A DNA stretch of 64,000 bases, taken from the NCBI GenBank assembly GCA_947460245.1, contig CANHGL010000001.1, forward strand, positions 1-64,000. Direction: 5' to 3'. Made by a program: the position numbers and the translations under genes. Below, piece after piece: positions 59,087 through 64,000 of the stretch (the stretch's first letter is position 1; every line of letters starts with the position of its first letter). The DNA comes from Sphingobacteriales bacterium. GTDB lineage: Bacteria > Bacteroidota > Bacteroidia > Chitinophagales > JADIYW01. The notes below the pieces were generated by a model. The model was not told the DNA's origin, did no database searches, and was given only the letters and a program-made list of their open reading frames with translations.

Positions 59087-59608
59087 TTAGCCGTTAAATA
59101 CTTTTGATAGTTTAATTCCTCTGTCTTTAGCAACACGGAATGGATCTCTTAATAATGTTAGCGCACGAATAGTTGCTTTAACAACGTTATGTGGATTTGC
59201 AGAACCTAAAGATTTTGCCAATACATCATGAACACCAGCACTTTCGAATACTGCACGCATAGAACCTCCGGCAATTACACCCGTACCTACAGAAGCAGGT
59301 TTGATAAGTACTTTTGCACCATCAAATTCTGCCAACTGGTCGTGAGGGATAGTACCTTTTAAGATAGGAACTTTCACCAGATTTTTCTTAGCGTCATCAA
59401 TACCTTTAGCTATAGCCTCCTGTACCTCACGCGCTTTACCTAAGCCGTGACCTACAGTTCCATTACCATCGCCAACAACTACTAGTGCAGAGAAGCTGAA
59501 TGTACGTCCACCTTTCGTAACCTTAGCTACACGTTGGATGCCTACAACCTTCTCTTTCAACTCCAGTTCGGCTGCTGCTCTAATTTTAGTTTCTTTTACT
59601 TTTGACAT
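59087..59608 (-). CDS. rpsE: 30S ribosomal protein S5
   Basis: The 173-residue product has the double-stranded RNA-binding N-domain ([40 protein letters not shown]) and the C-domain ([20 protein letters not shown]). S5 supports decoding accuracy. It lies 57 bases after rplR. Confidence 0.98.
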   Translation of the reverse strand: MSKVKETKIRAAAELELKEKVVGIQRVAKVTKGGRTFSFSALVVVGDGNGTVGHGLGKAREVQEAIAKGIDDAKKNLVKVPILKGTIPHDQLAEFDGAKVLIKPASVGTGVIAGGSMRAVFESAGVHDVLAKSLGSANPHNVVKATIRALTLLRDPFRVAKDRGIKLSKVFNG

Positions 59609-59665
59609 ATTATTTATCGCTTTTTTATAAGTTGGGTACTTATTGTCGACCCTGCTTAATTTTAA

Positions 59666-60007
59666 TTAGAATTGTAATCCGTTTTCTCTCGCAGCATCTG
59701 CCAGAGCCTTAACTCTGCCATGGTATAAAAATCCATTTCTATCGAACACTACATTAGTAATATTTGCAGCCTTTGCTTTTTCTGCTATAGCTGTTCCTAC
59801 TGCTTTTGCTTTCTCTGTTTTTGTACCTGTAGCCTTAAGAGAAGAAACAGAAACTACTGTCTTGCGCGTTACGTCATCAATGATTTGAGCGTAGATTTCG
59901 CTGTTACTTCTGAATACACACAACCTAGGACGCGTTTCTGTGCCACTCAGTTTTCTACGTATTCTGAATTTTATTTTCTCCCTTCTGGATAATTTCGTTA
60001 CTGCCAT
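59666..60007 (-). CDS. rplR: 50S ribosomal protein L18
   Basis: The 113-residue 5S-rRNA-binding protein shows [40 protein letters not shown] and the end [20 protein letters not shown]. Length and order (rplF-rplR-rpsE) are standard. Confidence 0.97.
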   Translation of the reverse strand: MAVTKLSRREKIKFRIRRKLSGTETRPRLCVFRSNSEIYAQIIDDVTRKTVVSVSSLKATGTKTEKAKAVGTAIAEKAKAANITNVVFDRNGFLYHGRVKALADAARENGLQF

Positions 60008-60075
60008 GACAATAATTTTTATTTTTTTCTATGATTTAGACTAACTGCTATACTTTTCAGCACTATTAAATATTA

Positions 60076-60633
60076 CTATTTTTTACCTGCTGATTTTCCT
60101 GCCTTCTTACGCAATATCTCCTCAGTATATTTAATACCCTTACCCTTATACGGCTCAGGCTTTCTTAAGCTTCTGATTTTTGCAGCTACTTGTCCCACTA
60201 ATTGCTTATCGTTACTTTCCAAAATGATACGCGGTGGCTGACCTTTTTCAGATGCTGTTGTTAGCGTAATTTCTGAAGGCAGCAACACATACACTGGGTG
60301 AGAGTACCCAATAGACAATTCTAATAATTGACCTTGGTTGCTGGCACGGAAACCCACACCCACTACATCTAATACTTTCTTGTAACCTTCACTTGCACCT
60401 ACTACCATGTTATTGATTAATGATCTGTAAAGACCATGTAATGCTTTATGACGTTTCTGTTCGGTTGGTCGTTCAAGAATGACTTTTCCATCTTCTATTT
60501 TCACAATGATATCTCTGTCTATCTTCTCAGACAGGGTACCTTTAGGGCCTTTCACCGTTACAACGTTGTTATCTGCAACGTTAATTTCGATTTTAGCCGG
60601 TATTGTTATTGGTAATTTTCCTACGCGTGACAT
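60076..60633 (-). CDS. rplF: 50S ribosomal protein L6
   Basis: The 185-residue product has two repeated L6 folds: MSRVGKLPITIPAKIEINVA at the start and the C-terminal signature PEPYKGKGIKYTEEILRKKA. L6 sits near the sarcin-ricin loop. It is 10 bases downstream of rpsH. Confidence 0.98.
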   Translation of the reverse strand: MSRVGKLPITIPAKIEINVADNNVVTVKGPKGTLSEKIDRDIIVKIEDGKVILERPTEQKRHKALHGLYRSLINNMVVGASEGYKKVLDVVGVGFRASNQGQLLELSIGYSHPVYVLLPSEITLTTASEKGQPPRIILESNDKQLVGQVAAKIRSLRKPEPYKGKGIKYTEEILRKKAGKSAGKK

Positions 60634-60643
60634 GTCTATATTT

Positions 60644-61042
60644 TTATGATACTATGCAAATAATTTCCCCACCCACTTTCATGTTCTTAGCTTGCTTATC
60701 TGTTAAGATACCTTTAGAAGTAGATAAGATAGCTATACCTAAACCATTCTTAACTCTTGGAATACCTGCCAAATGCGCATATCGACGCAGACCTGGTTTA
60801 GAGATTCTTACGAGTTCTCGGATAGCCGGTTCTTTCGTTTCAGGATTGTATTTAAGTGCAATCTTGATTGTTCCCTGAGGGCCATCTTCTTCGAATTTGA
60901 ATTTAAGGATGTAACCGTTGTCATGCAGAATTTCGGTTAATTTCTTTTTCATGTTAGAAGCAGGAATATCTACGATAGTGTGCCCAGCGAGCTGTGCATT
61001 TCTGATTCTTGTTAGAAAATCTGCTATTGGATCTGTAACCAT
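60644..61042 (-). CDS. rpsH: 30S ribosomal protein S8
   Basis: The 132-residue product starts [20 protein letters not shown] and ends with [20 protein letters not shown], the S8 signature. S8 binds helix 21 of 16S rRNA and in E. coli represses the spc operon; a matching mRNA site was not identified here. A 97-base gap separates it from rpsN. Confidence 0.98.
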   Translation of the reverse strand: MVTDPIADFLTRIRNAQLAGHTIVDIPASNMKKKLTEILHDNGYILKFKFEEDGPQGTIKIALKYNPETKEPAIRELVRISKPGLRRYAHLAGIPRVKNGLGIAILSTSKGILTDKQAKNMKVGGEIICIVS

Positions 61043-61139
61043 TTTTGTTTTTTGTTTAGATCGCTTAGATGTGAGACTTAAACCGATGTCAGCTCAGTTT
61101 CCCACCTTCACTTTATTTTTAAACCATTTATTATCTCTA

Positions 61140-61409
61140 TTACCAGCTTGCTTTTGAAAGTCCAGGTATCAAACCATAACTAGCCAAGTCTCTGAATTGT
61201 ATTCTCGATAAACCGAAGAACCCAATGTACCCACGAGGTCGTCCCGTTAGTTTACATCTGTTTCTGTAACGAACAGGAGAAGCATTTTTTGGAAGTTTAT
61301 CCAATGCAGTCCAGTCGCCGGCTTTTTTAAGTTGCTCGCGCTTTGCCTTATGCTTGTTAATTAATTTAAGACGCTTTGCATCGCGTGCTTTCATTGATTC
61401 TTTTGCCAT
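61140..61409 (-). CDS. rpsN: 30S ribosomal protein S14, zinc-independent type
   Basis: The 89-residue product is the long form: [20 protein letters not shown], then [20 protein letters not shown] and [20 protein letters not shown]. The CxxC zinc pairs of the short form are absent (one Cys only). It lies between rplE and rpsH. Confidence 0.97.
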   Translation of the reverse strand: MAKESMKARDAKRLKLINKHKAKREQLKKAGDWTALDKLPKNASPVRYRNRCKLTGRPRGYIGFFGLSRIQFRDLASYGLIPGLSKASW

Positions 61410-61412
61410 GTT

Positions 61413-61964
61413 TTATTTTTTCTTGAATGGTAAACCAATTTCTTTTAATAATGAATGTGCTTCGTCATCAGTTATCGCAGATGTCACGAAAGTGATATCC
61501 ATACCACTAATACGAGATATCTTATCGATGTCAATTTCAGGGAAGATGATATGCTCTGTTATACCCAAAGTATAATTTCCTCTTCCGTCAAATGACTTAT
61601 CATTGATTCCTTTGAAGTCGCGAACCTGTGGTAACGCAACGGCCATCAAACGCTCTAAAAACTCATACATTCTCTCCCCACGTAAGGTAACTCGTACGCC
61701 GATAGGCAAGTCTTCTCTTAGTTTGAAGTTAGATATAGCCTTTTTAGATTTTGTAGATACTGCTTTCTGTCCTGAAATTCTTGAAATTTCATCAACTGCA
61801 TTATCTATCAGTTTCTTGTCCCCAACGGCAGCACCTACGCCTTGATTAATTACAATCTTGACCAGCTTTGGCACTTGCATTACAGATTTGTAGCTGTACT
61901 TTGCCATTAATGCAGGAACAACTTCCGCTGTGTATTTTTTCTTTAATGTAGGAATGTAACTCAT
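61413..61964 (-). CDS. rplE: 50S ribosomal protein L5
   Basis: The 183-residue 5S-rRNA-binding protein shows [40 protein letters not shown] and [20 protein letters not shown]. It overlaps the rplX stop by four bases (ATGA), pointing to coupled translation, and ends 3 bases before rpsN. Confidence 0.98.
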   Translation of the reverse strand: MSYIPTLKKKYTAEVVPALMAKYSYKSVMQVPKLVKIVINQGVGAAVGDKKLIDNAVDEISRISGQKAVSTKSKKAISNFKLREDLPIGVRVTLRGERMYEFLERLMAVALPQVRDFKGINDKSFDGRGNYTLGITEHIIFPEIDIDKISRISGMDITFVTSAITDDEAHSLLKEIGLPFKKK

Positions 61965-62299
61965 TTTATAACCTCCCCTGTTGTTTTAGCTATTCTAACA
62001 ATTTTACCATCTTCCACTTTTCTACCTACGCGTGTAGCGTTTCCGCCCACAGACAATTTAAGGTTTGAAATATGGATAGGTGCTTCTTTTTTAACTATTC
62101 CACCCTTTTGCTCTTGAGCATTAGGTTTTGTATGACGTGAAACGATTCGAACTCCTTGCACGATCGCTTTGTTTTCTGCAGGCAAAACTTCTAGAACCAC
62201 ACCGCTCTTACCACGATCTTCTCCAGCAATAACGATAACGGTATCCCCTTTCTTTATTTTTAGTTTTGGCGCAAAACGTTTTTCTGTTGGTCTGCTCAT
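61961..62299 (-). CDS. rplX: 50S ribosomal protein L24
   Basis: The 112-residue product carries the KOW motif [20 protein letters not shown] and the L24 stretch [20 protein letters not shown]. It starts 50S assembly. It overlaps rplE by four bases and follows rplN by one base. Confidence 0.97.
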   Translation of the reverse strand: MSRPTEKRFAPKLKIKKGDTVIVIAGEDRGKSGVVLEVLPAENKAIVQGVRIVSRHTKPNAQEQKGGIVKKEAPIHISNLKLSVGGNATRVGRKVEDGKIVRIAKTTGEVIK

Positions 62300-62300
62300 A

Positions 62301-62669
62301 TTATAATACTTCTGGTGCTAATGAAATAATTTTCATAAAATCCTTATCCCGAAGCTCTCTTGCAACCGGGCCGAAGATACGCGTACCTCTAGGCTCATCC
62401 TGATTATTTAACAACACAACTGCATTGTCATCAAAACGAATATATGTACCGTCCTTACGTTTGATTTCTTTCTTTACGCGAACAACTACCGCTTTAGATA
62501 CCTGTTTCTTCTTTACGTTTCCACCTGGCATTGCCTCCTTAACAGATACCACAATTTTATCGCCAATAGACGCATATCTTGCTCTGGTACCTTTTAATAC
62601 TCTGATGCAAAGTACTTCCTTAGCACCGCTGTTATCAGCTACTTTTAATCTTGATTCTTGTTGTACCAT
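62301..62669 (-). CDS. rplN: 50S ribosomal protein L14
   Basis: The 122-residue product is a near-perfect L14: [40 protein letters not shown] and the end [19 protein letters not shown]. It lies at the subunit interface. Length is exactly that of the family. Confidence 0.98.
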   Translation of the reverse strand: MVQQESRLKVADNSGAKEVLCIRVLKGTRARYASIGDKIVVSVKEAMPGGNVKKKQVSKAVVVRVKKEIKRKDGTYIRFDDNAVVLLNNQDEPRGTRIFGPVARELRDKDFMKIISLAPEVL

Positions 62670-62670
62670 G

Positions 62671-62949
62671 TTATTTAGCCTTTTCTACTATTTCTAATAA
62701 TCTCCATCTCTTAGTTGCACTCAACGGACGTGTTTCCATGATCTTCACGGTATCGCCGATGTTACATTCATTCTTCTCATCATGTGCATGGAACTTCTTC
62801 GTTTTCTTTAAGAACTTGCCATACTTTGGATGTTTTAACTTACGAACAACCGATACTGTGATGGTCTTCTCCATTTTATTAGAAGTTACCACACCAATTC
62901 TGGTTTTCCTTAGTTTTCTGTCTGCTGTTAATTCTAACTCCGTTGTCAT
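62671..62949 (-). CDS. rpsQ: 30S ribosomal protein S17
   Basis: The 92-residue OB-fold protein shows [40 protein letters not shown] and [20 protein letters not shown]. The frame can open at a GTG at 62955; the ATG at 62949 (MTTELEL) is the more likely start. One base separates its stop from rplN. Confidence 0.97.
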   Translation of the reverse strand: MTTELELTADRKLRKTRIGVVTSNKMEKTITVSVVRKLKHPKYGKFLKKTKKFHAHDEKNECNIGDTVKIMETRPLSATKRWRLLEIVEKAK

Positions 62950-62959
62950 CTGCACTGAA

Positions 62960-63169
62960 TTATGCTTGTTTAGTTAATTGTCTTTTCTTCAATTCTGTCT
63001 GGATACGTGCAATGTGTCTTTTCGTTTCCTTTAATACATTGGTATTTTCCAGTGGTGTAACCGCGTGGTTGAAACGCAATTTAGTGAGTTTCATCTTAGT
63101 TGCTGACAATTCATTGTTCAGCTCTTCTGTACTCCATCCTGCTATTTCGCTATATACTATTGTTCCCAT
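62960..63169 (-). CDS. rpmC: 50S ribosomal protein L29
   Basis: The 69-residue helical protein has the L29 pattern: [40 protein letters not shown] and [18 protein letters not shown]. It lies at the exit tunnel. It is in its standard place between rplP and rpsQ. Confidence 0.96.
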   Translation of the reverse strand: MGTIVYSEIAGWSTEELNNELSATKMKLTKLRFNHAVTPLENTNVLKETKRHIARIQTELKKRQLTKQA

Positions 63170-63179
63170 TAGTTTTATT

Positions 63180-63605
63180 TTAAATCGTTGCGTCGTAATC
63201 TCTTCTGATAATAAATTTGGTAAGTACCGGTAATTTCTGAGCGGCTAACTTTAAAGACTCTTCAGCAATCTGCTTGGAAACGCCTTCAACCTCGAACAAG
63301 ATACGACCCGGCTTAACTACAGCTACCCAATGATCCAATGCACCTTTTCCTTTACCCATACGAACCTCAGCAGGCTTCTTGGTAATTGGCTTATCCGGGA
63401 AGATATTAATCCAAACCTTTCCTTCACGTTTCATATGTCTGGTTAAAGCAATACGTGCAGCTTCTATCTGACGATCCGTTACCCATGCTTCGTCTAATGA
63501 CTTCAATCCAAATGAACCAAATGATAGCTGCGAACCTCTGTGCGCAACGCCTTTCGACTTCATTTTATGGACTCTTCTAAATTTTACTCTTTTCGGTTGT
63601 AACAT
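63180..63605 (-). CDS. rplP: 50S ribosomal protein L16
   Basis: The 141-residue product starts [20 protein letters not shown] and shows [20 protein letters not shown] and [20 protein letters not shown], the L16 signature. It helps to place A-site tRNA. It lies 23 bases after rpsC. Confidence 0.98.
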   Translation of the reverse strand: MLQPKRVKFRRVHKMKSKGVAHRGSQLSFGSFGLKSLDEAWVTDRQIEAARIALTRHMKREGKVWINIFPDKPITKKPAEVRMGKGKGALDHWVAVVKPGRILFEVEGVSKQIAEESLKLAAQKLPVLTKFIIRRDYDATI

Positions 63606-63628
63606 GACACCTTAATTATACTTGTTTA

Positions 63629-64000
63629 TTATTTTCTTTTAGTACCTCTAGCTTCAGTTCTTTCGCCTCTTGGTTTTCCCGCTCCTCCGCGTTTGTCACC
63701 TGGTCCACCACCTCTTCTGTCATCTCTTCTATCTCCGCGTCTTTCCTGTCCTCCCTTCTTGCTAGCTTCATCCATACCAATATTTGGAGATAAATCGCGT
63801 TTTGTGAATACTTCACCTTTACAGATCCATACCTTAACACCTATCTTACCGTAAATAGTTTCTGCTTCCTTCCAAGCGTAATCAATATCTGCACGGAAAG
63901 TATGCAATGGTGTACGTCCTTCTTTGTACTCCTCGCTTCGTGCCATTTCCGCTCCACCTAGACGACCTGAACATTTAATTTTAATCCCTTCAACTCCCAT
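63629..64000 (-). CDS. rpsC: 30S ribosomal protein S3 (C-terminal part, cut by window edge)
   Basis: The visible 123 residues are the C-terminal half of S3: [40 protein letters not shown] and [16 protein letters not shown]. The N-terminal KH-domain part lies beyond base 64000. After the conserved core comes a tail of about 50 residues, very rich in Arg, Gly and Asp/Glu, longer than in E. coli. A second overlapping frame here is a by-product of this biased tail. Confidence 0.96.
   Translation of the reverse strand: MGVEGIKIKCSGRLGGAEMARSEEYKEGRTPLHTFRADIDYAWKEAETIYGKIGVKVWICKGEVFTKRDLSPNIGMDEASKKGGQERRGDRRDDRRGGGPGDKRGGAGKPRGERTEARGTKRK

Noticed and set aside
63616-63840. 74-residue ORF overlapping rpsC in another frame
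   Set aside because: By-product of the Arg/Gly-rich codons in the S3 tail.

Overview
The window reads as a chromosomal segment of a Bacteroidota bacterium, most probably near Chitinophagaceae (family level is inference). Reasons: AT-rich DNA; several genes are preceded by the Bacteroidota -7 promoter element TAnnTTTG; MraY carries a large insertion and FtsZ a long tail; MurE has the DNPR signature of meso-diaminopimelate-type peptidoglycan; a fused gamma-alpha 2-oxoacid:ferredoxin oxidoreductase is present; and the division/wall cluster lacks murF, murB and ddl. No IS element, prophage, CRISPR array or rRNA was seen. Almost all of the window is core genome.

Layout. 1-233: a tRNA-Leu(UAG) on the minus strand, followed downstream by two identical 81-bp tandem units that copy the tRNA 3' end with the T-loop expanded by a hairpin; this is the oddest structure in the window. 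443-3870 (+): an OmpH/Skp-like chaperone, a Rel/SpoT (p)ppGpp enzyme and a Fur-family repressor. 3922-8686: an FAD/NAD(P)-binding protein (-), purA and pabB (+), and a SlyD-like isomerase (-). 8928-9605: a Lys/Ala-rich coiled-coil, histone-H1-like protein, ended by a very strong hairpin shared with ftsZ. 9714-25395 (-): a compact division and cell-wall (dcw) operon read mraZ-rsmH-ftsL-PBP-murE-mraY-murD-ftsW-murG-murC-ftsQ-ftsA-ftsZ. A TAnnTTTG promoter and three 10-bp-spaced TGGK boxes, which look like a MraZ operator, lie upstream of mraZ.

25677-28485 (-): a DEAD-box RNA helicase, RadC and ribosomal protein S20. 28663-34190 (+): the 2-oxoglutarate dehydrogenase complex genes sucA, sucB and lpd, followed by two GC-rich palindromic repeats. 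34369-40313 (-): a lipoprotein alpha/beta hydrolase, then a second route for 2-oxoacid oxidation, korB-korA behind a GltD-like flavin/iron-sulfur subunit that starts with TTG. 40462-43802 (-): an mrp-nfu-pyrF-moeB/rhodanese operon with an iron-sulfur and sulfur-transfer theme. 43863-49833 (-): a DUF1295 membrane protein, an M23 lipoprotein with an unusual HxC zinc motif, a sterol-desaturase-family hydroxylase, a DivIC/FtsB-like protein, enolase and a methyltransferase. 50014-51222 (+): an acyl-CoA dehydrogenase. 51367-52455 (-): carA.

52769-64000 (-): the S10/spc/alpha ribosomal supercluster, running from rpsC (cut by the window edge) to rplQ, with secY, map, infA and rpoA. It contains two genes, rpmJ (55859-55975) and rpmD (58901-59080), that are short enough to be missed by a 60-residue ORF cutoff.

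The genes mostly make up growth machinery: wall synthesis and division, translation, central carbon oxidation, nucleotide synthesis (purA, pyrF, carA) and global growth control (Rel/SpoT, Fur). I found no clear undescribed multi-gene system. The best leads are the tRNA-derived tandem repeat, the mraZ control region, the palindromic repeats after lpd, and the HxC variant M23 peptidase.
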